23,023 nucleotides of DNA from Entamoeba invadens IP1 (GCF_000330505.1 NW_004440352.1:7906-30928); one strand, 5' to 3'. Positions 1-9,569 are shown, counted from the stretch's first letter. The notes: a model not told the origin generated them from the letters alone. Numbers and translations are program-made.

Positions 1-263
1 TTTTATATTAAATAATTATATTAAAATATTTACATTAATAATAGAATAAAAAAATTCAATAATATATAATAAATTATGAACTAGTATTATTTTTTACAAG
101 TTAAATATGGTATTTTATGTATTTTAATAAATTAGAACTCAATAAAATCATTTAAATGAACCCGTTTAATACAAACAATTTAAATATTTAAGGTTTTATG
201 AACACAAAGTTATATTTTTTGACTTTAATAATACACATTTAAATAAAAAAATCAATTAAACAA
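1..263. other. AT-rich stretch, no gene seen
   Basis: Simple AT-rich sequence before the hAT-like relic. No ORF, tRNA or inverted terminal repeat of a transposon was found here, so the left end of the hAT-like element, if it survives, lies outside the window. Confidence 0.5.
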
Positions 264-1777
264 ATGAACGATATAAATGAATTAAATGTGTTGCCAAATG
301 AAAAAGATTTTAGTTTGTGTCTATGTTCGTGCAATCTACAAAGATGTCAACTTTACTTTTTGCCTTCATAATCACAAATAGTTGTTAAGCGAAAAAAAAT
401 ATTGTTCATACAAAGATAATCGAAAAATTCATTATAATCATTATTTGATCATTGATGAAACCCGTGCTTTAATTGCTTTATTCAAAAAAGCGAACAACAT
501 ATCACATAAAATATTTTTATATTCAAAAGCCAACCCAACCATTGAAAATAACAAACATGATCTTTATGAATTTTTTTTAATGGGCTAGCTAAGATGAAAA
601 AATACAAAACAAAATTTGATGATTTTGATCAAAAACACACAACAGAAAAAATGAACCAAGTCACTACTAAAGAAAACCAATCTGTATATATTATTGTTAC
701 CGATCATATGAAATGTATATTAAATCGGATACAAAAATTTTAAGTTATACAAATACACTGATACCATCAACAAATATCAATAAAATTAATAAAAACGACA
801 CTTTGTATAACAAAAGTGAAGAGAGTGAAATTGACCAAATGTTGATTAATGAAATTTTGAGCGCTGAAAGATTCTTTGAAAAACAGAAAAACAAAGTGCT
901 GATTAGTACCTATAATGATGTTGATGTTGGAGATGAATTATTAAATGCACGTTAAACATTCAAATGTGTATTAGAAAGCACCAAAAACAATAATTGGAAA
1001 AGTTGTACACTTTTGAAGATGGTGATTTTTTGTATATGATAGAATTGCTTACAAAGAAATTGATATATATATATGCAGTTTTAGAATAATAAAAAGGTTT
1101 TTTATGATCACAACAATTTTGTATTAGAAAGTTATTTTGTCGTTTTTGATTATTTATTTAGAAAAACGTGTAATATCACTGATATCAAAAACTTAAATCT
1201 GTCAAAATTACGCAAAGAAAAGGATGTGATTATGTCATAAACGGTGAAATGGTTTAAGCTCGTCTAAGTGCTGAACAAATAAGAGCATTGAAGCGGTGTG
1301 CATTAATTAAACACACAACATTGAGTAAAGAATCTCATAAACCAAAAAATTGGCTCGAGTATTTAAAGCCAATGAAATAGAGAAAGAAAAACTTAAGGCC
1401 GAAAATGTGGGGAAAATGTTTAGCAATTTTCATTGACTATACAACAAAAACGAACAATAAATATTCTGTGTGATGTTAAGATTGGTCAAAGAAAAAAGTG
1501 TTATGCTATGCCTCTTATATTAAATCAATATAAAGGCGAAACAGATGCAAAAACACTTGCAAAATGGATCATTAGAAAAATTGAAATTTTGGGGTTGAAC
1601 ACTTATAGAATATTGCATTGTACTATTGATGGAGCTGCTACTTGTGCTGGATTAGATGGCGGGATCACAGTTGAAATGAATAAAGTGATCGGTGTAAATG
1701 ATTTAACGGAGCTTTCTTTGATAGAAAATGAAATGAAAAATTCTTGGTGTGCAACTTACAGAGTAAATTTGATGTGA
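264..1777 (+). pseudogene. hAT-like transposase relic (broken)
   Basis: A decayed coding stretch on the plus strand, interrupted by many stops. Open segments lie at 264-368, 382-588, 713-955 and 1433-1777. The last is the informative one: it contains TDAKTLAKWIIRKIEILGL, then CTIDGAATCAGLDGG, then CATYRVNL. This order resembles the hAT transposase core, in which a DGA...G...G motif is followed at some distance by a C..HR.nL motif. The expected His of that second motif is Tyr here. The earlier segments are Lys/Asn-rich and not diagnostic. The C-terminal dimerisation domain of hAT enzymes is not seen after 1777. No intact ORF could produce a transposase. The hAT assignment rests on pattern memory only, so another DDE family cannot be excluded. 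Confidence 0.5.
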
Positions 1778-2660
1778 TAATTACTTGAAAATTAGAAATA
1801 ATTGACTTTTGAGTTTTTGTATTTAAATTAAATAATACAATAAAACTGTTTTTCTATTTATTAAAAAAGGTAGAATAGTGACATTGAGTGAGTTATACTG
1901 TAAACATGAAACGTTAAAGAGACTTTCAAAACAAATTTTAAACAACCCATTTGTGCATTAATCCACCCACTTTACGAGTACTTATTTAATGCAATTATTC
2001 ATTATTCTTAATTTGCAAAAAGAAAACCAAAATGCCTCCACCCAGTATAGACAATAAAACTTGGTGACACTGGAAACACCAATTGATGATTAATGTGTAC
2101 TTTTTATCAATAAAACGTTTGAATAACAAAGTGGTGGTAGCAATCGATTGACCTTATTTAATTGATAAATTAAAACTTTTAATTAAACTGTTAGTAAATC
2201 ATAATTTTGTTTTATATTTTTGGGTTAAATTTATTTATTTTGTTGTTTATTTAAAAAAAAACTAAAAATGAATAATAGATACAAGCAATACACTATGAAG
2301 TTTGTCCAAAGAACCAATGTATGAATAATAAAAAAATAACACTAGAAACACAATGATGATGAACATTTTTTTGCTTTTAAAATAATTAGGGTTCAAAATG
2401 AAATTGTTCTACGTGTTGGTATTCAACAAAATTTTCTCCAATTCTTGGGTAATTTAGTCTTAATTCACACTTTATTTAAATAAAATAAAACTGTACGTTG
2501 GCAAGTTTCGGTTTTAAACGGGTTTCTTGAGCAAAAAATACAAAAACAAATTTCAAGACAAATAAAATTTAACTTGACCTTTAAATAAAAAAAATTTTGG
2601 TTAGAAAAGTGTTACTACAATTTTTATTAATTAACAAATGACTATAATGATATACAATAA
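1778..2660. other. AT-rich gap, no gene seen
   Basis: No credible coding sequence. A loose direct repeat is visible, with the core ACACT(G/A)GAAACAC near 2068 and again near 2340, each followed by ATGATGA or similar. The stretch may be unrecognised remains of the same hAT-like element that flanks it. Confidence 0.4.
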
Positions 2661-2662
2661 TA

Positions 2663-2864
2663 ATAGTTACATTTAGTTTTATTTTGTTTTAACTTTGTTT
2701 CAAAACAAAATAATTTTGTTTCAAAATAAATATAATTGTACCAAATGAAATCAAAAGTGTTTCAAAATAATATAATGTATCAAACTAATACTAAAATGTA
2801 TCAAAATAAAATAAATTTGTTTCATAAAGCTGTAATTTTGTTTCAAAATAATATTAAAAACAAT
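2663..2864 (+). repeat. left terminal inverted repeat of mariner-like element
   Basis: About 200 bp, matching the reverse complement of 4150-4346 almost base for base. It carries several spaced copies of TTTCAAAATAA and TATCAAA(A/C)TAA, which could be sub-terminal binding sites for the transposase (inference). Confidence 0.85.
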
Positions 2865-2879
2865 ACTTATAAAACTTAG

Positions 2880-4131
2880 CTAACTTGAAAAAACAAAATA
2901 AATTCTTTTGGATATATACCAATGGAATAAATTGAAGATTTTGTATCCCAAAAACGGTTGTTTATCGGGCTTTTAACAAAACCTATCGAAATACAAGAAC
3001 TTAAAGAAAAACTCACCGAAGAAAAGTTGAAAACTGATTCATTAACATGCCAAATGACACACATAACGAGGATCTTCACGTTTTTAATGATTTAATTAAA
3101 AATCAAAACGCAAAAAGACCATACGTGTTGGTTACGAAAAAAATAACGAATTCTTTTGACTCATCTTTACGAAGAAAATGGAAAAGGATTGTCTTTGGTG
3201 TGGTTCAGCCACAAAACTCGAATAATCATACCATCAACTCGTGTCTATCTCAACAAATTAAGACAAGGAATTGATATATCTTCAGAAGTGAAACGTGGTA
3301 GAAAACCAAAGTACACCAACGCACTTCTTTAAAAAAAACTGCTGTTATGCTTTGTCAAAAAAACATGTCACTTAGAGAAGCCAAAAAGAAGTTGGCAGAA
3401 GAAGAGTTCAATACGGTGTTAATATCATCGCTAATGCGCTATACAGAAAACGAAGAAAAAAATGAAAGGTATCGAACTTGACTTATTGTCTTTTACAGAA
3501 GTAACAATTCGAGGAAATACAGCAAATACAATTGACAACAAAAAGCTTCGAGTATAAAAATTAGCAGAGTTGTTACAACTTTAAAAAAGTGGCTATGCTA
3601 TTGTCTTTGTTGATGAGTCTCATTGGAAGGTTGGTAATGTCCGAACAAGAAAATGGGGTTCAAGTGGAAAACCCACTTCAGAACGTCAAAATTGAAAATG
3701 TTTAACTTGAGTTGCGTCAGCTCGATATCTGAATCAGGCGGCAAATTTTGTCGAGTATTTAACGAAATAGTCAATGGTGAAATGTTTAGTGCATTTTTTT
3801 AACTTCTTGTTGAAAATTATGTTGCTTTATTTGGAAACATAATCTTTGTAATGGACAATGCTATTGTACATAAAAAATATCATCTCTGCAGCAAACACTA
3901 TAAAGTGTAAAATGTTGTTTAATGCATTTTATTTTCCAGAATGCAATCGAATAGAAATTATTTTCGGTATTTGGAAAAGTCGAGTTGGTAAATTACCAAA
4001 TGAAAATTTATTTCAAATGTTAATGAATATGGCCAGATGCTTCGAAGATATCGAAAAAGTGAGTTAAGAAGATGTGTTAGTCATTTTCTTGGTCAAGTAT
4101 CAACTAAAGTGATTAATAGAAAAGACCTCTA
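2880..4131 (+). pseudogene. mariner/Tc1-like transposase, frameshifted
   Basis: Reading across three frames recovers a mariner-type transposase. An N-terminal part contains RGRKPKYTNA (about 3290-3330), typical of the linker after the helix-turn-helix DNA-binding region. The first catalytic Asp is in VFVDESHWKVG (Asp codon 3612-3614), followed by an RKWGSSGKP block. The second Asp is in FVMDNAIVH (Asp codon 3854-3856). The last acidic residue is Glu in FPECNRIE (Glu codon 3954-3956), about 33 residues after the second Asp, so the enzyme looks like a DD33/34E type. In-frame stops and at least one frameshift between the second and third catalytic residues make it inactive. Open pieces of up to 75 codons remain (3047-3274, 3858-4067). 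The transposase lies wholly between the two inverted arms. Confidence 0.8.
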
Positions 4132-4149
4132 ATGGAAAATGTTAATAAA

Positions 4150-4346
4150 ATTGTTTTTAATATTATTTTTAAACAAAATTACAGCTTTATGAAACAAATT
4201 TATTTTGATACATTTTAGTATTAGTTTGATACATTATATTATTTTGAAACACTTTTGATTTCATTTGGTACAATTATATTTATTTTGAAACAAAATTATT
4301 TTGTTTTGAAACAAAGTTAAAACAAAATAAAACTAAATGTAACTAT
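4150..4346 (-). repeat. right terminal inverted repeat of mariner-like element
   Basis: Reverse complement of the left arm. It lacks about 5 bp (AAATA) in an A-rich run relative to the left arm and is followed directly by TA. Confidence 0.85.
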
Positions 4347-4580
4347 TATAAAGTCAATATAACAATTATATAAAATTGTTGAAAATGTTAAAATGTTATC
4401 AATTATTTGTTGTAATAAAAAAGGCGCAACAGTTAAATTTACAATTAAAAAATTAAACAATTTTAGCATTAAAGTTTTAAAGTAAAAATGTTATTTATAA
4501 AACTAAAATGCATAATAACAAAAATAATTGTTCAATTTTTTGGCTTTAATTTTTTGGTTGTTATGGTAGATCTTTTTAAT

Positions 4581-4615
4581 AAAATCTCAGATCTCGAGAT
4601 TTTGTAGATCGCGAT
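4581..4615. repeat. clustered palindromes
   Basis: AAAATCTC (4581-4588) pairs with GAGATTTT (4596-4603) across a 7-base loop. ATCTCGAGAT (4591-4600) and ATCGCGAT (4608-4615) are perfect palindromes. The stretch is less AT-rich than its flanks. Function unknown. Confidence 0.5.
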
Positions 4616-4692
4616 TAGTTGTAAAAATAAAACAATTAAAACAAAGTATGTTTTTGTGTTAAAAACGGGCAAACTTCATTTATTATGTCAAC

Positions 4693-4706
4693 GGTTGCGC
4701 ACCCTA
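4693..4706 (-). repeat. hAT-type terminal sequence
   Basis: Read on the minus strand this is TAGGGTGCGCAACC, close to the short terminal repeats of many hAT transposons (C/TAG..GTGCGCAA..). The next eight bases, CTAAATAC, could be one half of an 8-bp target duplication. The partner end is not in the window. It may be the right end of the element whose transposase relic lies at 264-1777, in which case the mariner element is nested in it. Confidence 0.45.
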
Positions 4707-5484
4707 CTAAATACAATTAATTTATGAAATTGTAAACTTTATAATACTATAACACATGGTTATTATTGTTTTGAAATAATTCAATCTATTGTCTAATCAA
4801 ATATAAAGTTTCATCAAAATATATTTATACTTTTATTATTATTTATATTAAAAATTATTATAATATATGATAATTACTTTTTATTAGTCTTATTTATTTA
4901 ATTATAATAAGAATAAAAATAAATCATTAGTAAAATAAAATTCAAACAATGAGTTCATATTTGAAAACATTTTAATGACTTAAAAAACGTTTTTTATATT
5001 TATAAATTTATAAAAAAAACTCAAAATTGTTATTATCATGTTGTTTTATTATCATAATATATCATTTAAGCTTAGTATAAAAAACAACTTTTATTATTTG
5101 AAACACTAATTTTTGTTAAAGATGACCAAAAAGATATTTGATATATTTTGATATACTATTTAATCAGTTCCATTGTCATAGTGATGATTTGACTTTTGTA
5201 AATACAATACATAATAACAATATATACGATAATTACAATTATTTGTTTGTAAAGACGAATTCTATTCAGTTTGTATTTAATTTTAACAATATTGTGATGT
5301 TTGGTATCAATCAAATCTGACTTGATACTGTTTGTATTTTAATTACAAATAATATCGTTTTTAAAATAAAATAAAAGATCATTAAAAGTTGATTGATTAA
5401 TAATAATTAGATTTCGATTATCATTTTTTCAACATCAATATGTTATTTTAACTAATTTCATTGCAAAACATTATTAATAATTCT

Positions 5485-5493
5485 TATTTCAAA
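5485..5493 (+). promoter_or_regulatory. possible TATA-like box of SPRY gene
   Basis: TATTTCAAA lies 59-67 bases before the start codon and differs from the Entamoeba TATTTAAA-type core element by an inserted C. Weak; no GAAC element or clear initiator was recognised. Confidence 0.25.
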
Positions 5494-5551
5494 TTGTTTA
5501 ATATAATAATTTATTATTAAACAATAATAATCTTATAACAACCATATAACA

Positions 5552-6487
5552 ATGAGTGAAACAAATGACTTGATATCCCAATTAAGTCAACAATTGCAAG
5601 AATGTATGGCATTCTATTCAAACGAACTTTATAAGAGAGACCAACGCATATCCACACTTGAGAAAGATGTCGCCGAATTAAAAATTGTAATATTAAATAC
5701 ACCATCTACACTTGTAAAACAAAGTGAACATTCTTCTGATCACAAAGAAACAACATTCAGCAAAGACGCGGATGACAAAGCTGTTGAATCATTGAGCAAC
5801 ATGTTCCACACCAACACTTGTGATATTGAGAACCGCACAACATTCACACTTACCAGGCTTCTCAAAAAGCTTCAGAAAACATTTAAAAAACTTCAATTCT
5901 CCGTCGAGCCAGAAATGTCGTTTGTACAACAGAAAAGCACGTTTACAAAGCAGACAAATGGCAAAGAGGCAATTCACTCAACTGGATTTTGGCGCAGCAA
6001 AGAACACGTTTTTGTGAAGCACACCAAAACATCAGTCGTTTTTGAAAGAACTCCAATTTATTACTTTGAAGTCACTTTACAAGAAATTGTAGCAAAAAAT
6101 ATTGGACGTTCTATGGTAGTTTCAATGGGCGTTTCAGAAACTAATTTGAACCTTCCAATTTGTAGAAATCATGTTGGGTGGAAAGAAGGCGCTGTTGGAA
6201 TGCACTCGGATGATGGGAAGATGTATAACATGAAAGGAACAGGAGAAAATATAACTGAAATATTTAAAAATGGAGATGTCATGGGATGTGGGTATTTGGC
6301 TGATAAGAAAATGATATTTTTCACAAAGAATGGGCACTTCTTGCTGGCTGTGTCATATGATAGAAGAAGGTTTAGACCATCAATTGTATGTGATGGAATG
6401 GGTGAGATCGATGTCAATTGGGGTTTCAAGAAGTTTGAATTTAATTTCGATGATATACCTGAACAAAATATCGAATTAAACATTTGA
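5552..6487 (+). CDS. coiled-coil and SPRY domain protein, 311 aa
   Basis: An intact gene without introns, from ATG at 5552 to TGA. Residues 1-55 are Gln/Glu/Lys/Leu-rich and likely form a coiled coil (heptads around ISQLSQQLQE and ISTLEKDVAELKI). Residues 56-140 are Ser/Thr/Lys-rich and probably flexible, with a basic helix near 102-114. Residues 145-300 are a SPRY domain, seen from IYYFEV (169-174), GMHSDDGKMY (216-225), the NGDVMGCGY block (240-248), FFTKNG (256-261) and the closing NWGFKKFEF (289-297). SPRY domains of this RanBPM-like kind are beta-sandwich protein-binding modules. The ligand cannot be read from sequence. There is no signal peptide or membrane segment, so a cytosolic adaptor role is likely. 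Codon use and GC are richer than in the flanks, which supports an expressed gene. A TLDc gene follows 307 bp downstream on the same strand. Confidence 0.9.
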   Translation: MSETNDLISQLSQQLQECMAFYSNELYKRDQRISTLEKDVAELKIVILNTPSTLVKQSEHSSDHKETTFSKDADDKAVESLSNMFHTNTCDIENRTTFTLTRLLKKLQKTFKKLQFSVEPEMSFVQQKSTFTKQTNGKEAIHSTGFWRSKEHVFVKHTKTSVVFERTPIYYFEVTLQEIVAKNIGRSMVVSMGVSETNLNLPICRNHVGWKEGAVGMHSDDGKMYNMKGTGENITEIFKNGDVMGCGYLADKKMIFFTKNGHFLLAVSYDRRRFRPSIVCDGMGEIDVNWGFKKFEFNFDDIPEQNIELNI

Positions 6488-6794
6488 AAATAAGTCATCG
6501 TTTAGTACTTATTATCTATTCAAAAAATTTGTCGTTATTTAAAACAATATAATTGTATCATAATTATAAATTAAATCAGTCACAAATTGTATTTGTTTTG
6601 AATATAGTTTGTTAAAAAGCAAATATGGGATATTTAATATGTATTACTATTATTATAACTATTACAATAACACATTTAATAACATAAATAATGTTAAAGT
6701 TATTTAGTAAATTTTACTATTCTAGATAAATATATATTAGTTTACTATTTAAATTAATAAACAACTTATAAACACTAAATAAAAAAACTTGCAA
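6488..6794. other. intergenic spacer between SPRY and TLDc genes
   Basis: About 307 AT-rich bases holding the 3' end of the SPRY transcript and the promoter of the TLDc gene. No ORF or RNA gene. Confidence 0.6.
6746..6753 (+). promoter_or_regulatory. TATA-like box of TLDc gene
   Basis: TATTTAAA lies 42-49 bases upstream of the start codon. In E. histolytica a TATTTAAA element sits about 30 bases before the transcription start and 5' UTRs are very short. That would put the start near 6776 and leave a leader of about 20 bases, a consistent picture. The start site itself is inferred. Confidence 0.5.
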
Positions 6795-7658
6795 ATGACA
6801 TCATCACCTTTGGCACATCATCAAAACCATTTTTTTTCTCAAATAGATAAACATGTAGCGTTTGTCGACGACGTAACAAAGACCCTTCAAGAGCGACTCA
6901 GTTTGGCTGAAAGTGCTTTTGACCTCCTTGATGAAAAAGTCCAAAGAAAAAACAAAATTATAAATGATCTTCAAATGCTTCAAGAAAAACTTGACGACAT
7001 TAAAGAAGATGACGATATAAATTTGATAGATCTCAACATAAAATTATTAGAAGAAGATTTTAAATCCAAAGAAAACGCATTTTTGGCGCAGAAGAAAAAG
7101 TTGAACGACTTTAAAGACCAAAATTTTTTAAATATGTTTAAAGAAAATAATATCACTCACAACGAAAAAAAACGACTTGAGTTATTAACCGGAAAGAATA
7201 TTTCTTCTGTCATTTTTGATAGCAACAAAGACGATTGGTCTTACATCAATTCCACATTCAATAAAAAGGTCTATCAACAGCAAAATTTGCTCTTTTTAAT
7301 TGAAGATGATAAGAACAACAAATTTGGCGGAGTTGTATATGATAAAATAGTTAATAGTGATGGATATACTTCTTCGTCTTCGGCTTTTCTGTTTTCGTTG
7401 AAAAGAGATGGGGTGTCACAAAATAAAAAATTTGGAATTCAAAGCGGACAGAGTTCACAAGCTTTTGATTTGTATAATAACTCGTATAATGAACTATTTG
7501 TATTTGGACCAAATGACGGAATTAGTGATATTGTAATTTACAAAAAAGGGAAAGAGGGAAGTAAATGTACCAAGTCTGGATACACTGCTGAAACGGGAGA
7601 TTTGACTGACAATGTCAAATTTACACCAAAGAGAATCGTTGTGTTCCAACTCGTTTAG
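6795..7658 (+). CDS. coiled-coil and TLDc domain protein, 287 aa
   Basis: An intact, intronless gene ending in TAG. The first ATG is at 6795; an upstream TTG in frame is not a likely start in this organism. Residues 15-110 are a long charged coiled coil (for example DKHVAFVDDVTKTLQERL and IKLLEEDFKSKENAFLAQKK). Residues 125-287 fit a TLDc domain: SSVIFDSNKDDW (137-148), LLFLIEDDKNNKFGGVV (165-181), the SSSSAFLFSL strand (193-202), ELFVFGPNDGISDIVIY (233-249) and a terminal strand RIVVFQLV (280-287). TLDc proteins are linked in other eukaryotes to oxidative-stress resistance and V-ATPase regulation. Entamoeba has many TLDc genes of unknown role with this same coiled-coil layout. No signal peptide or membrane segment. 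It probably has its own promoter (TATTTAAA at 6746). Confidence 0.9.
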   Translation: MTSSPLAHHQNHFFSQIDKHVAFVDDVTKTLQERLSLAESAFDLLDEKVQRKNKIINDLQMLQEKLDDIKEDDDINLIDLNIKLLEEDFKSKENAFLAQKKKLNDFKDQNFLNMFKENNITHNEKKRLELLTGKNISSVIFDSNKDDWSYINSTFNKKVYQQQNLLFLIEDDKNNKFGGVVYDKIVNSDGYTSSSSAFLFSLKRDGVSQNKKFGIQSGQSSQAFDLYNNSYNELFVFGPNDGISDIVIYKKGKEGSKCTKSGYTAETGDLTDNVKFTPKRIVVFQLV

Positions 7659-8319
7659 TTTTATGGGTCATTTATAACTCATATCAATTAATTTTATTAA
7701 TTGATTCAAATTATTTTAGTTTTTTAAAAAATAGTCTTTGTCTTAAAACTAGAGTTTTTTAACGTTGTCACTTTTGAAAAATATACACAACAAAATTATT
7801 AAAAAACGGGAATCAAATAATAATTCATAAAAACCATTAAAAACTGAAACAATGATTATCTAGCGTTTCAAAAAAACTCCCAAGATATTCCATGATCACC
7901 ATATAAAGACCAAGAAAAGATGTTGGAGAAAAGACAACGTTGAGAAAATGACTCTACAAACAAAAAACATTTATTGTGAATCCAACATTAAACGTTGTTA
8001 TTTTATTAAAAATATATAAATTAAAAAGTCAATTAAATAAACTTATTTTTGATAATCACCAATTTATATAAAATGTTCAATATTTTGATAATTTATTAGT
8101 TCATTTTTTATGTTAAATAACTTTAATTTTAACAACAAATATCAGTAAACTTAAATATAACATTTAAATGTTATTAAATAAAAACACAAACAAATCGATC
8201 ATAATTGTATAATATCCCAAATTTACAGATTATATTTACATTTTTTTTATTATTTTTGTTTTTCAGGTTTTATCAATAAATGTAAATGTTGCCACAATTA
8301 TTAGCTTTTACACAACAAA
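7659..8319. other. AT-rich spacer with a possible short coding relic
   Basis: Mostly simple sequence. At 7864-8017 one plus-strand frame stays open for about 50 codons (RFKKTPKIFHDHHIKTKKR onward) in sequence that is less AT-rich than its flanks, preceded in frame by ATG ATT ATC TAG. It is basic and unrecognised, and could be a gene fragment or chance. Confidence 0.3.
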
Positions 8320-8863
8320 AATGTTGAGTCACTCAAAAGTAGATGTTTTTTTAAATGTACATCTGTTTCAAAAAATGTTAAAATATGGTCTGAAAAGTAT
8401 TAGAGAAATTTGTTTCAAATGTTGTATTTAATTGAATACGATAGAAATTCCACAATGTGACTGAAATTGATTGGCAGGCATTTGCCGAGTGTACACAACT
8501 CCAAAAAGTTGTGATATCAAAGTCACTCATAACATTAAATAGAAAAAGTTTAAAAATTGTTCTTTCATGACTATAATTGAATTTGCGTCAGATACTAAGT
8601 CAATAAAAGTATTCAACCGTCTTGCTTTATTGACTGCGTATTTTATAAAATGTATTGATATACCCGAGGGTATAATTGATATTTCGGATAATAGTTTTCT
8701 ACGATGTACGTGTCTCTTCGAAATTCCATTCACAGTCGAATCATTTGGGGTTCAAAGTTTTTATTGCTGTTTAACTCTTGAAAGTATTGAACACAACCAG
8801 GCGTTTACCAAAATTTACACAGTTAATGCCAAAGCCCAAAAATGCTTAAGTGTTATTTTATAG
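8320..8863 (+). pseudogene. BspA-like leucine-rich repeat protein, broken
   Basis: Joined across frames, this region reads as LRR_5 (BspA-like) repeats. The repeats seen are LKSIREICFKCC...LNTIEIP, then TEIDWQAFAECTQLQKVVIS, then LNRKS.KNCSFMTIIEFASD, then CIDIPEGIIDISDNSFLRCT and VESFGVQSFYCCLTLESIE. This matches the family pattern of roughly 23 residues with aF..C..L..I.iP. Stops occur after FKCCI and around 8459. A frameshift near 8550 separates the upstream repeats from the longest open piece (8567-8860). Entamoeba genomes carry very large BspA-like families, whose intact members are several hundred residues long. Only four or five repeats remain here and no N-terminal cap is recognisable, so this is a truncated pseudogene. 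Confidence 0.75.
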
Positions 8864-9240
8864 AATGTTTTTTCATTTTTAAGTCTTTTTTTAAAAAAAT
8901 AAGTTTATAAGGGAACAAGTTAACATTAGCTCTTTGTTTTTTATAACCAAAAAGATGCAAAAATTAATTCGCCTGGTTGTGATAAAACTGGTTTAATGAT
9001 TAAAATAAATTGGTTGATATTTATCATATTTAAACACTTTGGTTAAACACATGTCTTAATTCAATCATTCTGTTCAAGATGTTCTAATTAACAAAGCTTG
9101 GCAAAATACATTAATTATTTTCGATTTTTTTTAACTTTTGTTCTTTAATTCTGAAAATTTAAATATAATAGACATTGTTTGTTTGATCTAATATCAAAAT
9201 ATAATATAATTTATAAACTTGTTTGTTTGATAAGTAAAAA
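8864..9240. other. AT-rich spacer, no gene seen
   Basis: No ORF of interest. It contains CGCCTGGTTGTG (8970-8981), an exact inverted copy of a 12-mer inside the BspA-like relic (8793-8804). Confidence 0.5.
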
Positions 9241-9311
9241 TGCCTTTTCCAGTAATCGAACCAGGATCCCCACCTTGGAAGAATGTAATTCTGCCCTTAG
9301 ACCACAAACTC
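9241..9311 (-). tRNA. tRNA-Gly(UCC)-like sequence, decayed
   Basis: On the minus strand this 71-base sequence has a D-arm region TGGTCTAAGGGCAGAAT, an anticodon loop CTTCCAA (anticodon UCC, Gly) and a T loop TTCGATT, and ends in GGCA followed at once by TTTTT, a Pol III terminator. These match the eukaryotic tRNA-Gly pattern. The T stem has mismatches, and the acceptor strands (GAGTTTG and AAAAGGC) pair at only about four of seven positions, so it is probably a pseudogene. Confidence 0.6.
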
Positions 9312-9569
9312 TTCTTGTACTTTTTTATTTTAAATTAACTACTATGATGTGGCGTTTGTTTTAACGAAAAAAATATAACATTTTTATTTATAGTATAAAA
9401 CCTCCATTAATTGCATTAAAAATATACTCGAACATATATAGACTATAAAATGACTTCGTTTTATACTCATCCGACTGTTTTTGTCGGATTTTTTGTTGAA
9501 AAATAAAATAAAAAAGTTTGGTTGGGGCTTCTCTGTGACTTTAATACTCTTCATTCATAGTTCTATTTG

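Larger units (their letters stand above)
2663..4346 (+). mobile_element. mariner/Tc1-like transposon, about 1.68 kb
   Basis: The element is bounded by two long, nearly identical inverted arms, 2663-2864 and 4150-4346. Both start ATAGTTACATTTAG when read inward, and TA flanks both ends (2661-2662 and 4347-4348), as expected for Tc1/mariner target-site duplication at TA. The arms are rich in degenerate TTTCAAAATA/TATCAAAATA units and differ mainly by a 5-bp indel. Between them lies a frameshifted DDE transposase. Mariner elements are known in Entamoeba, especially E. invadens and E. moshkovskii. The high arm similarity beside a dead transposase suggests either recent insertion of an already defective copy or mobilisation in trans. 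Confidence 0.8.
4350..5484. other. AT-rich gap between mariner element and SPRY gene
   Basis: No convincing gene. It holds a hAT-type terminal sequence at 4693-4706, a palindrome cluster at 4581-4615 and a 60-codon open frame at 5138-5320 that has no ATG at its start and no recognisable motif. The last part must include the upstream control region of the SPRY gene. Confidence 0.5.

Noticed and set aside
5138..5320. 60-codon open frame upstream of the SPRY gene
   Set aside because: No ATG at its start, Asn/Phe/Ile-rich as expected from AT-rich spacer, no motif.
5789..6498. Several minus-strand and second-frame open frames across the SPRY gene
   Set aside because: Shadows of the real gene, which has clear SPRY motifs and gene-like codon use.
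8250..8275. Pyrimidine tract ending TTTTTCAGG, like a 3' splice site
   Set aside because: No matching 5' splice site or flanking exon was found; T-runs are common in this sequence.
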